Source of the DNA: JBCBDX01 sp039822005
Lineage (GTDB): Bacteria; Pseudomonadota; Alphaproteobacteria; Rhizobiales; Rhizobiaceae
Direction of reading: 5' to 3'
Assembly: GCA_039822005.1 (NCBI GenBank)
Contig: JBCBMZ010000001.1
Coordinates: forward strand, 434,001-498,000
Length of the DNA stretch: 64,000 nt
Made by a program: the position numbers and the translations under genes. The notes beneath the pieces were generated by a model. That model was not told where the DNA came from. It was given only the letters and a program-made list of their open reading frames with translations, and made no database searches. Within the stretch, counting starts at the first letter, position 1; every line of letters starts with the position of its first letter. Shown piece by piece: positions 53,189 to 61,795 of this stretch.

Positions 53189-54154
53189 TCAGCCGTCGGT
53201 AATCCGAGCCTTGGCAGCGACATATTCGCTCTCCAAACGCGCCACCAAGTCGGCCGTTGGCGCCACGTGTTTCACAGCGCCGATCCCTTGGCCGCATCCC
53301 CAAATGTCTTTCCAGGCTTTCGAGCCTTCTTTGGCTGCTTCGGCAAAGTCCATCTTTGTCGGGTCTGCTTCGGGCAGTGCGTCAGGATCCATGCCCGTTT
53401 TTGCGATCGACGGCTTGAGGTAGTTGCCGTGAATGCCGGTGAAGTAGTTGGAATAGACAATGTCTTTGGCTTCACTGTCGACAATCATTTGCTTGTACTC
53501 GTCAACCGCGCGGGCTTCTTGTGTCGCAATAAAGGGCGAGCCGATATAGGCCATGTCGGCGCCCATGGCCTGCGCAGCCAGTATTGCGCCGCCGGTCGAG
53601 ATCGAACCGCTGAGCAGTAGCGGGCCATCGAACCACTCTCGGATTTCCTGAATGAGGGCAAACGGGCTGAGCGTGCCAGCATGGCCGCCGGCGCCGGCAG
53701 CAACGGCAACCAATCCATCGGCGCCTTTGCGGATCGCTGAGTGGGCGTGTCGATTGTTGGTGATATCGTGAAGGACAATACCGCCGTAAGAGTGAATGGC
53801 CTGATTGACTTCAGGCACCGCGCCAAGCGACGAAATCACGATCGGGACCTTGTATTTCACACACATGGTTAGGTCATGTTCCAGTCGCTTGTTGGACATA
53901 TGGACGATCTGGTTGACCGCGAAAGGTGCCGCTGGCCGGTCCGGATTTTTCGCATTGTGTTCGGTAAGCTCTTCGGTGATTTGCGCGAGCCATTCGTCCA
54001 ACTGTGCTTCAGGACGGGCATTAAGCGCGGGAAAAGAGCCCACGACACCGGCCTTGCACTGGGCCAGTACAAGAGGCGGGTGGGAGATGATAAACAAGGG
54101 GGCGGCAATAGCCGGAAGCCGAAGGTTGTTTTTCAAGATATCAGGTAGCGCCAC
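53189..54154 (-). CDS. NAD(P)H-dependent flavin oxidoreductase, nitronate monooxygenase-like
   Basis: The 321-residue TIM-barrel flavoprotein belongs to the 2-nitropropane dioxygenase/nitronate monooxygenase family. It shows LRLPAIAAPLFIISHPPLV at the start, the conserved AGGHAG motif (residues ~156-161), LLSGSISTGGAILAAQAMGAD and YIGSPFIATQEA. The physiological substrate is uncertain; some relatives are enoyl reductases or oxidise propionate-3-nitronate. GGGAGG precedes the start. An ACGTTTACGT element shared with the fadD upstream region lies immediately in front of the ribosome site, suggesting a link with acyl-CoA catabolism. Confidence 0.9.
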   Translation of the reverse strand: MALPDILKNNLRLPAIAAPLFIISHPPLVLAQCKAGVVGSFPALNARPEAQLDEWLAQITEELTEHNAKNPDRPAAPFAVNQIVHMSNKRLEHDLTMCVKYKVPIVISSLGAVPEVNQAIHSYGGIVLHDITNNRHAHSAIRKGADGLVAVAAGAGGHAGTLSPFALIQEIREWFDGPLLLSGSISTGGAILAAQAMGADMAYIGSPFIATQEARAVDEYKQMIVDSEAKDIVYSNYFTGIHGNYLKPSIAKTGMDPDALPEADPTKMDFAEAAKEGSKAWKDIWGCGQGIGAVKHVAPTADLVARLESEYVAAKARITDG

Positions 54155-54170
54155 GTCGACCTCCCGTTTA

Positions 54171-54188
54171 TTGACGTTTACGTAAAAG
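54171..54188. promoter_or_regulatory. ACGTTTACGT-type operator at the nitronate-monooxygenase-like gene
   Basis: TTGACGTTTACGTAAAAG sits 17-34 bases upstream of the start, just before the GGGAGG ribosome site. The near-palindromic arms TTGACG and CGTAAA flank TTTA. The same 10-base core occurs upstream of fadD in the opposite orientation. The position would allow repression by blocking transcription start. Confidence 0.5.
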
Positions 54189-54282
54189 TTATAACCTGTG
54201 AGCAGCTTTCATGACAACCCCTTTTCTCAAACCGGCAAGTGTGTCATCTGCCATACAACATCGGCAATAATTGGGTAGATTA

Positions 54283-55371
54283 GTGAGCGGAATAGAGCAG
54301 ACATTGCTGCAGACATTGGCAAAAGGCGATGCCAATGACGCCGAATTTCGCAAACGCGTTTATAACGCAGCAGCCAATGCGCTGCGGCGTTCGCTGGAAG
54401 CGCAGTCCAATCTGACGGTGGATTCCGCGCAGGTACAAAAAGACAAGCTGGCAGACGCGATCCGCTCGGTTGAGCAGCGTTTTCAAGCGCCAGTTTCGCC
54501 CGTTGTCACGCCAAGTGCGGACCGGCTTATGCCCACACAAGACCGTGTTAAGCCTGAACCGCCAAGTCGTGCCCCTCAGTTAAGGGCGAAACCGCGTCCC
54601 ATAGAGCCGGTATTGCGCGCAGAAGCCAATTTCTCTGCAGAAAAGCCGAGGATGAAAGCGGAAAGGCCAGATGTCGAAAAACCCGGTGGTACCGGCCCGT
54701 TGCGGCTCAAGCGGGGTCCGTTTGCGGCGAGTTTTGGAACAATCGCGTTGGTCGGCCTGCTTTTGCTCGGTCTGATTTGGGTCATGGTTTCAGGTGCGTT
54801 CCAAGACCCCGCTGCCAGAGACACATCTGTGCCCAACCCACCGCCGGAGACGGGAAGTGATAGTTTTGAGCCGCGCGATCCGGGAACGTCGACCGCGCCG
54901 GCCCTTCGTTCGCAACAAGAAGATGCAGGTGATTGGATCACCATCTTTTCAACCGATGATGTTGACAACCTTCGACTTCAGGGCGGCGCAGTGGCGGGAG
55001 CCGCCTCCGACCCGTTCGGACCATTTGTCCTGATTTCAACGCCACCGGGTTCCAGCGCAACCATTACAATTCCGCCTGGTCCGCTTCAAAGCTTGCTGGG
55101 GCAGCGCGCTCAGGTGGAAATCACAGCCAAAACTTCAGATGGTCAAACAACCCAGATGGCCGTGCAGTGTAATCTTGGCCAAAATATTGACTGCGTGCGC
55201 ACCCGATTTGTGGTCGGGCAGTCACCGGAGGCGTTTACCTACCGCATCGACATGACCAATGTTCGAAGACTGCAGGGCGAAGGAAGCCTTGTCATCAACA
55301 GCGACATGAGTGGCGATGGTAAAGAGGTCAAGTTGATCTCTGTGCGTGTTCGGGCCGAAGAGGCCGCATGA
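54283..55371 (+). CDS. Single-pass membrane protein of unknown function
   Basis: About 362 residues from the GTG at 54283; a TTG at 54271 would add four residues and neither has a good ribosome site. The N-terminal ~70 residues are helical and charged (LQTLAKGDANDAEFRKRV). A proline- and basic-rich linker follows to about residue 145. One transmembrane helix (GTIALVGLLLLGLIWVMVSG) is near residues 153-172. After an acidic proline-rich stretch, a C-terminal domain of ~150 residues looks beta-rich and has a Cys pair (CNLGQNIDC). The topology suggests a cytoplasmic N-terminus and a periplasmic sensor or binding domain. I recognise no family. Confidence 0.78.
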   Translation: MSGIEQTLLQTLAKGDANDAEFRKRVYNAAANALRRSLEAQSNLTVDSAQVQKDKLADAIRSVEQRFQAPVSPVVTPSADRLMPTQDRVKPEPPSRAPQLRAKPRPIEPVLRAEANFSAEKPRMKAERPDVEKPGGTGPLRLKRGPFAASFGTIALVGLLLLGLIWVMVSGAFQDPAARDTSVPNPPPETGSDSFEPRDPGTSTAPALRSQQEDAGDWITIFSTDDVDNLRLQGGAVAGAASDPFGPFVLISTPPGSSATITIPPGPLQSLLGQRAQVEITAKTSDGQTTQMAVQCNLGQNIDCVRTRFVVGQSPEAFTYRIDMTNVRRLQGEGSLVINSDMSGDGKEVKLISVRVRAEEAA

Positions 55372-55380
55372 CGCGAGCAC

Positions 55381-56292
55381 CTAGTCCAAAAAAACGGGAC
55401 CGTAGCCGATAATCTCCCGATTTGCCTTGCCGATCAGCTTCTTGTTTCGCCCGTCAAAATCGACGTTAGAAAGAATGTGTTTTAACATTTCTATACGCCC
55501 GCGGCGCTTGTCATTGTAACGTATCAACGTCCAGGGCGCGTGCTGGGAGTGCGTTGCTTCAATCATTTCGTCGCGCGCGTGTGTGTAATCGTCCCACTTT
55601 TCCATGCCTTTGACGTCAATGCCCGAGAGCTTCCAGAATTTCACACTTGAATGACGGCGATCATGGAAACGTTTCAGTTGCGTTTCGCGTCCAATATTAA
55701 GCCAAAATTTGAAGAATAGGATACCTTCATCGGTGATCATGCGCTCAAAGTCCGGCACGTCAGCCAGAAAGTTTTTGTGTTGTTGGGGGGTGCAGAACCC
55801 CATGACCGGCTCGACGCCGCCCCGATTGTACCAGGACCGGTCAAAGACCACCATTTCCCCATCTGTCGGGAAATGGGACACATAGCGTTGAAAGTACCAT
55901 TGTCCCTGTTCGCGATCGGACGGTTTGGGCAGCGCTACAACTCTTGCGTGTCTGGGGTTGAGAAATTGGGTAAGAACGCGAATGGAGCCACCCTTGCCGG
56001 CAGCGTCTCTGCCCTCAAAAACGACAATGATGCGTCTTTTGTTGGCCAGTAAGTCCTGCTGTAGAAGGACGATTTGCTGTTGGAGTGCAAAAAGGGTGTC
56101 CTCATAGTCATCGCGGTCCATTTTTTTGTCGTAAGGATAGCCGCCAGCTGACAAGTCCCGGTCATCCACCCAATCCGGCAGCGCGGGGTCATTGATATCA
56201 AAGATGCGGTCTTTGCCATCAACGTCTATGTTAATGGGAGACGCTTGCGGATGTTTAATGTAGGTGGCCACGATTATCCCGTTTCTTGTCAT
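55381..56292 (-). CDS. ppk2: Polyphosphate kinase 2
   Basis: The 303-residue PPK2-family enzyme transfers phosphate between polyphosphate and nucleotides, mostly driving nucleotide phosphorylation. Walker A is FEGRDAAGKGG (residues 92-102), Walker B is VVFDRSWYNRGGVEPVMG, and the lid segment is WLNIGRETQLKRFHDRRHSS. The single-domain layout fits class I. It is divergent from phoR by 88 bases and next to the pst genes, tying polyphosphate metabolism to phosphate control. Confidence 0.94.
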   Translation of the reverse strand: MTRNGIIVATYIKHPQASPINIDVDGKDRIFDINDPALPDWVDDRDLSAGGYPYDKKMDRDDYEDTLFALQQQIVLLQQDLLANKRRIIVVFEGRDAAGKGGSIRVLTQFLNPRHARVVALPKPSDREQGQWYFQRYVSHFPTDGEMVVFDRSWYNRGGVEPVMGFCTPQQHKNFLADVPDFERMITDEGILFFKFWLNIGRETQLKRFHDRRHSSVKFWKLSGIDVKGMEKWDDYTHARDEMIEATHSQHAPWTLIRYNDKRRGRIEMLKHILSNVDFDGRNKKLIGKANREIIGYGPVFLD

Positions 56293-56380
56293 ATGTTAGT
56301 TGCAGGTGCTTTCTAACGGTAAGATTTACTGTCGTGCACGTCCAGCACACACATAAACAAGGAAAAGGAATGATGTTCTG

Positions 56381-57697
56381 ATGGTCGATGCGGTCGGCAA
56401 ACCTTCGCAAACCACTGGTTTGCCATCACGATCTGGTTGGTGGAAGAATGCCGGTCGTCGCCTTGTGGCGACGCGCTATGTTTTGATCGCGTGCTTTTTC
56501 TTTTTTTTGGCATTGGCGCTGTTCGGACGCATTGAGTGGCTTTTGGCTTTTGAATTATGCGCCGCCATGGCGGTAATCGCAGCGGTGAGCCCGGTGCGCA
56601 CCGCCCGGGCCCGCTTGTTGGAAAAAGTGGAGCGCGCGCCGACCTATGATTATGCCATCGCCAACAACATATTGGATGCGCTGCGTGAGCCGCTGATCAT
56701 GCTTGATGGTCGCGGCATCGTCCAGTTTGCAACACGCGAAGCCATCCATCGCGTGCAGAACGTCAATGTGGGCGCTTCGGCCCTTTTGCGTTTCCGTTCT
56801 CCCGAATTGCAGGAGTTGATCCAAGAGGCGCTGGCTGGCGGAACGCCGGGGCCCGTGGTGCTGCATGACCGCGGGCAAAATGAACGTTATTTCCAAGTGT
56901 CAGCTTTGCGATTGCCGGCAGACATTGGCCCATTGTACCGCGTTTGCCTTTACTTTAGCGACGCAACTCAGGCCCGCTTCATGGAGCGGATGCGTTCTGA
57001 CTTCGTCGCCAATGCCAGCCACGAACTGCGTACACCGCTGGCTTCGCTGACCGGGTATATCGAGACGTTGGCCGGCCCTGCCCGTGACGACAAGGAAGCT
57101 CAGGCGCGTTTTCTGCCTATCATGTTGGAGCAAACACAGCGGATGTCGCGCCTGGTGAACGACCTGCTGCATTTAAGCAAGTATGAAACCGCCCGCGGAA
57201 TCGCGGAATATAAGCCCGTCGACGTTCACGATGTGATTGTGCATGTGTCAAATGCGGTCAAACCGATTGCCGACGCGCAGGGATCAACCATTGAGCTGCA
57301 ATTCCCTGAAGATCCACACAGCATGTCGGTGCGTGGTGATCGCGAAGAACTAATCCAGCTTTTTGAAAATTTGGTTGAAAACGCGCTCAAATATGGCGGC
57401 GCCGGAAAACCAATATCAATCATGGCGACGTCTGCCTTTTTTGATCGCACACCTTGCTGGAAAATTGATGTGGTCGACCAAGGCCCGGGAATTGCACCAC
57501 AGCATTTACCCAGACTGACAGAACGCTTCTACCGGGTTGACGTGGAGGAAAGTCGTGGCAAGCAAGGCACCGGCCTTGGACTGTCGATCGCAAAACATGT
57601 TGCTACCCGCCACGAAGGAAAGCTCCAGATTCATTCGGACCTTGGTCAGGGCAGTACATTCAGCGTGTTACTTCCAAAGGGTAATCAGCGTAGTTGA
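56381..57697 (+). CDS. phoR: Phosphate regulon sensor histidine kinase
   Basis: The 438-residue membrane kinase has two closely spaced helices (about residues 31-48 and 52-72), a PAS-like domain (about 92-200) and the HisKA box NASHELRTPLASL with H214. The ATPase domain has N box ENLVENALKYGG, G1 DVVDQGPGIAP and G2 KQGTGLGLSIAKHV. The absence of a periplasmic sensor fits PhoR, which takes its signal from PstSCAB and PhoU. It is the first of the phoR-pstSCAB-phoU-phoB series; pstS has its own Pho box. Confidence 0.92.
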   Translation: MVDAVGKPSQTTGLPSRSGWWKNAGRRLVATRYVLIACFFFFLALALFGRIEWLLAFELCAAMAVIAAVSPVRTARARLLEKVERAPTYDYAIANNILDALREPLIMLDGRGIVQFATREAIHRVQNVNVGASALLRFRSPELQELIQEALAGGTPGPVVLHDRGQNERYFQVSALRLPADIGPLYRVCLYFSDATQARFMERMRSDFVANASHELRTPLASLTGYIETLAGPARDDKEAQARFLPIMLEQTQRMSRLVNDLLHLSKYETARGIAEYKPVDVHDVIVHVSNAVKPIADAQGSTIELQFPEDPHSMSVRGDREELIQLFENLVENALKYGGAGKPISIMATSAFFDRTPCWKIDVVDQGPGIAPQHLPRLTERFYRVDVEESRGKQGTGLGLSIAKHVATRHEGKLQIHSDLGQGSTFSVLLPKGNQRS

Positions 57698-57729
57698 TAT
57701 AAAATAACTATATATTTCATATGGTTAAG

Positions 57730-57761
57730 ATGTCACAAAACTGTTTCTTTTTTGTCATAAA
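57730..57761 (+). promoter_or_regulatory. Pho box (PhoB binding repeats) upstream of pstS
   Basis: Three PhoB half-sites follow each other at exact 11-base spacing: TGTCACAAAA (from 57731), TGTTTCTTTT (from 57742) and TGTCATAAAA (from 57753). The first pair is a complete Pho box (CTGTCAT-N4-CTGTCAT-like) and the third extends it. It lies about 100 bases before the pstS start, as expected for activation by phosphorylated PhoB. Confidence 0.8.
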
Positions 57762-57855
57762 AGCCATGCGCGACGGCTCTAAGCAGGCGTCACGGCCTCG
57801 GCCGTTCGAGGTGGCCATCTGGCCAAATGATTCTAACCCCGACGGGAGTATTCAA

Positions 57856-58884
57856 ATGAAATCCATCAAGCTCGCAATGGTTGCAGCTCTTGCTGCAACT
57901 GCGATGACGACTGTTGCGTCTGCACGCGACCAGGTTCAGGTCGCCGGTTCTTCAACCGTTCTGCCTTACGCTTCTATCGTTGCTGAAGCATTCGGCGCGA
58001 ACACAGACTTCCCAACACCTGTTGTTGAGTCTGGCGGCTCTTCAGCTGGCCTGAAGCGTTTTTGCCAGGGCGTGGGCACAGAGCACACAGACGTTGCAAA
58101 CGCTTCTCGCGCGATCCGCGAGCGTGAAATTGCAGAGTGTGCAGCAAACGGCGTAACTGACATCATCGAAGTCCGTATCGGCTATGATGGCATCGTGTTT
58201 GCTTCACAAATCAACGGCCCTGCATACACAGCTTTCACGCCGTCAGACATCTTCAACGCACTTGCGCCAAAGGTAATGGTAAACGGTGAACTGGTCGACA
58301 ACCCACACACAATGTGGTCCGACTTTAACGCCGACCTCCCTTCTGATGAAATCCTGGCCTTCATCCCAGGCACAAAGCACGGCACACGCGAAGTTTTCGA
58401 AGAAAAAGTTGTTGCAGCTGGCTGTGAAGCAACTGGTGCCATGGAAGCTATGATCGCTGGCGGCATGTCAGAAGACGATGCTGAAGATGCTTGCCTGGAA
58501 GTCCGCACAGACGGTCGTTCTGTTGACATCGACGGTGACTACACAGAAACACTGGCTTCTATCGACGCCAACGAAAACGCAATCGGCGTGTTCGGTCTTG
58601 CTTTCTACGAGAACAATACTGACAAGCTGAAAGTGGCAACAATGTCTGGTATTGCTCCGTCAACAGAAACAATCGCTTCTGGTGAGTACCCAGTTTCCCG
58701 TCCGCTTTTCTTCTACGTCAAGAAAGCGCACATCGGCGTTATCCCAGGCCTGAAAGAATACGCTTCTTTCTTCGTGTCTGACGAGCTGGCTGGCCCAACT
58801 GGACCACTCGCCAACTATGGCCTCGTTTCTGACCCTGAGCTGGTTGATACTCAAGCAGCGATCGACGCTGAAAAAACAATGTAA
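57856..58884 (+). CDS. pstS: Phosphate ABC transporter, periplasmic phosphate-binding protein
   Basis: The 342-residue protein has signal peptide MKSIKLAMVAALAATAMTTV ending at ASA, then VQVAGSSTVLPYASIVAEAF. Phosphate-binding loops are visible as GSSTVLP, VESGGSSAGLKRFCQG and ASRAIR. The ATG at 57856 follows GGGAG; the frame upstream to 57721 overlaps the Pho box and is not coding. Codon choice differs from neighbours (many ACA, TCT, GCA and GCT codons), which suggests strong translational selection or a different origin. It is the first gene of the pst operon, followed by two tandem stem-loops before pstC. Confidence 0.94.
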   Translation: MKSIKLAMVAALAATAMTTVASARDQVQVAGSSTVLPYASIVAEAFGANTDFPTPVVESGGSSAGLKRFCQGVGTEHTDVANASRAIREREIAECAANGVTDIIEVRIGYDGIVFASQINGPAYTAFTPSDIFNALAPKVMVNGELVDNPHTMWSDFNADLPSDEILAFIPGTKHGTREVFEEKVVAAGCEATGAMEAMIAGGMSEDDAEDACLEVRTDGRSVDIDGDYTETLASIDANENAIGVFGLAFYENNTDKLKVATMSGIAPSTETIASGEYPVSRPLFFYVKKAHIGVIPGLKEYASFFVSDELAGPTGPLANYGLVSDPELVDTQAAIDAEKTM

Positions 58885-58885
58885 T

Positions 58886-58928
58886 CAAACCATTTGGTTT
58901 GTTACGGAGCGGCGCTGGTCGCCGCTCC
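58886..58928 (+). terminator. Two tandem stem-loops between pstS and pstC
   Basis: CAAACCA-TT-TGGTTTG (58886-58901) is followed by GGAGCGGCG-CTGGT-CGCCGCTCC (58906-58928), a perfect 9-bp stem. A TTTTT run follows 9 bases later (58937-58941). The arrangement can act as partial terminator or 3' stabiliser, giving more pstS than pstCAB mRNA, a known pattern for binding-protein genes. Confidence 0.65.
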
Positions 58929-58966
58929 AATCTTGCCTTTTTAGGGCTTAGGAACTGGGGGAACAT

Positions 58967-60448
58967 ATGCCACTGCTATGGCTTTTCTTGATCGTGCTGG
59001 CCATCGCCGCCGTAGGTTACGTTCTCGGCAGATCGCGCGCTGTCGCAAGTGCTGACAGCCAGAACGTCAAGCTTCACTCGCTTCCTTATTATTACGGGAT
59101 GAACGTCGCGCTCAAAGCGATTGTTCCGGCTTTTCTCTTTGCCTTTGTCTGGCTGATCGCCCAACCCTTTTACGTTAACAGCGTCATCTCCGACATGATC
59201 CCTGCAAGCGAAATCGCGGAGGGATCATCACGTGGCCTCGTTTTGGCCGAAGTGCAGCGCGCGGCGGAAGGTCTCGACATCGCGGTCGAGCGCGGCACAA
59301 TCACTGAGGAAGTCGCGCGCAACGGTCGCGCTGATTTTACCGACATCACCGCACGGCTTAAGGAAGCCGGTGCCATCGTGACCTCACAGATAACGCAACC
59401 TATCATGCGCGCAGCGCAGGAATACCGGGTTTTGAATTCGACCGGCTACAGTCTGATGGCGATCGCAACGATCCTGATCGCGCTGGCCGGTGCGGCTTGG
59501 GCGTGGCGCGAGACCCGCGCCCGGTTCCGGGCGCGCAATGTCGTTGAGCAAGGCGTTGGTGCTCTTCTTGTTGCAGCTGCATCCATCGCCATTTTGACAA
59601 CAGTTGGCATCGTTGCCTCCCTGATCTTCAATACGGTGGAATTTTTCAGCCTGTATCCGATGATCGATTTCTTCTTCGGCACCGAATGGGCACCAAGTTT
59701 CTCAGGGCGTGGCGGTGCATCAGAGCTCGGTATCCTGCCATTACTGTGGGGCACATTGTACATTTCAATCGTCGCACTCGCGGTCGCCATTCCGGTTGGC
59801 CTGTTTGCGGCAATTTATCTCGCTGAATATGCATCGCCAGGTGTGCGCGCATTTGCCAAGCCGATGCTTGAGGTGCTCGCGGGCATCCCGACGATTGTTT
59901 ACGGCCTTTTTGCCTTGTTGACTGTGGGGCCTCTGCTCGTGGACGTGTTCGGTTCCGGCGGTTATCTCGGCGTCGACTGGCAAGGGGGTGGCCGCGCGGT
60001 GATTACCGCAGGCCTTGTTATGGGCATTATGTTGATCCCTTTCGTCAGCTCTCTGTCTGACGATATTATCAACGCCGTACCCCAAGCCATGCGCGACGGA
60101 TCATACGGCTTGGGCGCGACCAAGTCCGAAACCGTCAAGCAGGTTATCCTGCCGGCAGCGCTTCCCGGTATTGCGGGTGCGATTTTGTTGGCTGCCTCAC
60201 GGGCTATCGGTGAGACCATGATCGTGGTTCTCGGCGCCGGCGCCGCCGGTCGCCTTTCGCTGAACCCCTTTGAAGCCATGACCACGATCACCGCCAAAAT
60301 CGTTTCTCAGCTGACCGGCGATTCCGACTTTGCGTCGCCGGAAGCACTAGTCGCCTTCGCATTGGGCATGACGCTGTTTGTCATTACACTTGGCCTGAAC
60401 ATTCTGGCGCTGTACATCGTCCGCAAATATCGGGAGCAGTATGAATAA
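58967..60448 (+). CDS. pstC: Phosphate ABC transporter, permease PstC
   Basis: The 493-residue inner-membrane permease has the alphaproteobacterial long form. An N-terminal helix (residues 1-16) and a second membrane segment near 45-65 come first, then an extra periplasmic domain (about 66-155), and then the six-helix core. The ATPase-contact loop is QAMRDGSYGLGATKSETVKQ. It overlaps pstA by one base (TAATG), implying coupled translation. It works with PstA, PstB and PstS. Confidence 0.94.
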   Translation: MPLLWLFLIVLAIAAVGYVLGRSRAVASADSQNVKLHSLPYYYGMNVALKAIVPAFLFAFVWLIAQPFYVNSVISDMIPASEIAEGSSRGLVLAEVQRAAEGLDIAVERGTITEEVARNGRADFTDITARLKEAGAIVTSQITQPIMRAAQEYRVLNSTGYSLMAIATILIALAGAAWAWRETRARFRARNVVEQGVGALLVAAASIAILTTVGIVASLIFNTVEFFSLYPMIDFFFGTEWAPSFSGRGGASELGILPLLWGTLYISIVALAVAIPVGLFAAIYLAEYASPGVRAFAKPMLEVLAGIPTIVYGLFALLTVGPLLVDVFGSGGYLGVDWQGGGRAVITAGLVMGIMLIPFVSSLSDDIINAVPQAMRDGSYGLGATKSETVKQVILPAALPGIAGAILLAASRAIGETMIVVLGAGAAGRLSLNPFEAMTTITAKIVSQLTGDSDFASPEALVAFALGMTLFVITLGLNILALYIVRKYREQYE

Positions 60449-61776
60449 TGTCTGACACAACCCTGAATACGGATGTGGTTAAGCCGACCAACTCGCTGCT
60501 TGTCGCCGATGAGCACACAAAGAAACGCCATCGCGCAGAAGCGCGCTTTAAAGCCTACGGTATTGGCGCGATCCTGATTGGTCTGTTCTTCCTGTTTACG
60601 CTGGCATTTTCCATTGTTCGCAATGGCGCGCCTGCGTTCACCAATGCCGTTATCGCCATCGACTTCACGCTGACCGAAGAGCAATTTGAAGCTGCGGAAA
60701 GCGAGTTGTTCAAAACGGCTGCCTATCAGAATTTTTTCAATGAAGCGTTGACCGACGCGATGCGGGCAAAGGGTCTTGACGTTGAGGTATCGCCCGAAGC
60801 CATCGAACGAATCCTAGGTAAAACGGGCGGCAATATTCGTGAGTATTACCAGGCAAATCAGGGTGATCTGGGCCAGCCTGTGGCATTTGAACTGCCCGCA
60901 TCTTCCCGCGTAGATGGCTACTTCAAAGGCCGGGTGACGCGGGACAATATGGTCGACAGCCGCTTCCTGATGACAAGCGATCTCGACATTGTGGACGCTA
61001 TGCGCGATGCAGGTGTGTCGAAAAACGTCTTCAACTGGAACTTCTTGACCGGCGCCGATTCAGGTGTCGACAACCCGGGCGGGGCGGGTATCGGCGCGTC
61101 GGTTGTCGGCTCGTTGTTCATGATGCTGGTCGTCTTAATCCTGTCTCTGCCAATTGGGGTGGCCGCGTCGATCTATCTTGAGGAATTTGCGCCCAAGAAT
61201 TTTTGGACCGATATGATCGAGGTGAATATTGCAAACCTAGCCGCGGTTCCATCGATTGTGTTCGGTATCCTTGGTTTGGCGGTCTTTATTCAGTTCATGC
61301 ACCTGCCTCAGTCAGCGCCTCTTGTTGGCGGACTGGTGTTGACGCTCATGACGTTGCCGACGATCATTATCGCCACGCGCGCATCATTGAAATCGGTCCC
61401 GCCATCAATCCGCGATGCCGCTCTCGGCGTCGGCGCGTCCAAGATGCAAACAGTCTTCCACCACGTGCTGCCTCTGGCGGCACCCGGCATCCTGACAGGC
61501 ACCATTATCGGCCTTGCACAGGCGCTCGGCGAAACAGCGCCATTGTTGTTGATTGGTATGGTGGGCTTTGTGGCGCGTGGTTATCCAGACGGTCTGATTG
61601 CCGGTTTTACCGACCCGAACTCTGCCATGCCAGCACAGATTTACACATGGGCCGCCCGTGCTGATGTAAGCTTCTATGAAAAAGCGTGGGGCGGCATTAT
61701 CATCCTGTTGGTGTTCCTGCTGGCCATGAACATTCTTGCGATTATCCTCCGTCGTCGCTTCGAGCGTCGTTGGTAA
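60448..61776 (+). CDS. pstA: Phosphate ABC transporter, permease PstA
   Basis: The 442-residue permease has a cytoplasmic N-terminus, one helix near residues 32-52, a periplasmic insertion (about 55-200) and a core with EEFAPKNFWTDMIEVNIANL. The ATPase-contact loop is RDAALGVGASKMQTVFHHVL. The insertion mirrors that of PstC, as is usual in alphaproteobacteria. It is one-base coupled to pstC and 19 bases before the pstB start. Confidence 0.94.
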   Translation: MSDTTLNTDVVKPTNSLLVADEHTKKRHRAEARFKAYGIGAILIGLFFLFTLAFSIVRNGAPAFTNAVIAIDFTLTEEQFEAAESELFKTAAYQNFFNEALTDAMRAKGLDVEVSPEAIERILGKTGGNIREYYQANQGDLGQPVAFELPASSRVDGYFKGRVTRDNMVDSRFLMTSDLDIVDAMRDAGVSKNVFNWNFLTGADSGVDNPGGAGIGASVVGSLFMMLVVLILSLPIGVAASIYLEEFAPKNFWTDMIEVNIANLAAVPSIVFGILGLAVFIQFMHLPQSAPLVGGLVLTLMTLPTIIIATRASLKSVPPSIRDAALGVGASKMQTVFHHVLPLAAPGILTGTIIGLAQALGETAPLLLIGMVGFVARGYPDGLIAGFTDPNSAMPAQIYTWAARADVSFYEKAWGGIIILLVFLLAMNILAIILRRRFERRW

Positions 61777-61795
61777 CCTGATGAGGAACGAGAAC

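Noticed and set aside
56293..56380. Pho box between ppk2 and phoR
   Set aside because: One CTGTCGT half-site is visible near 56330, but no second half-site lies 11 bases away.
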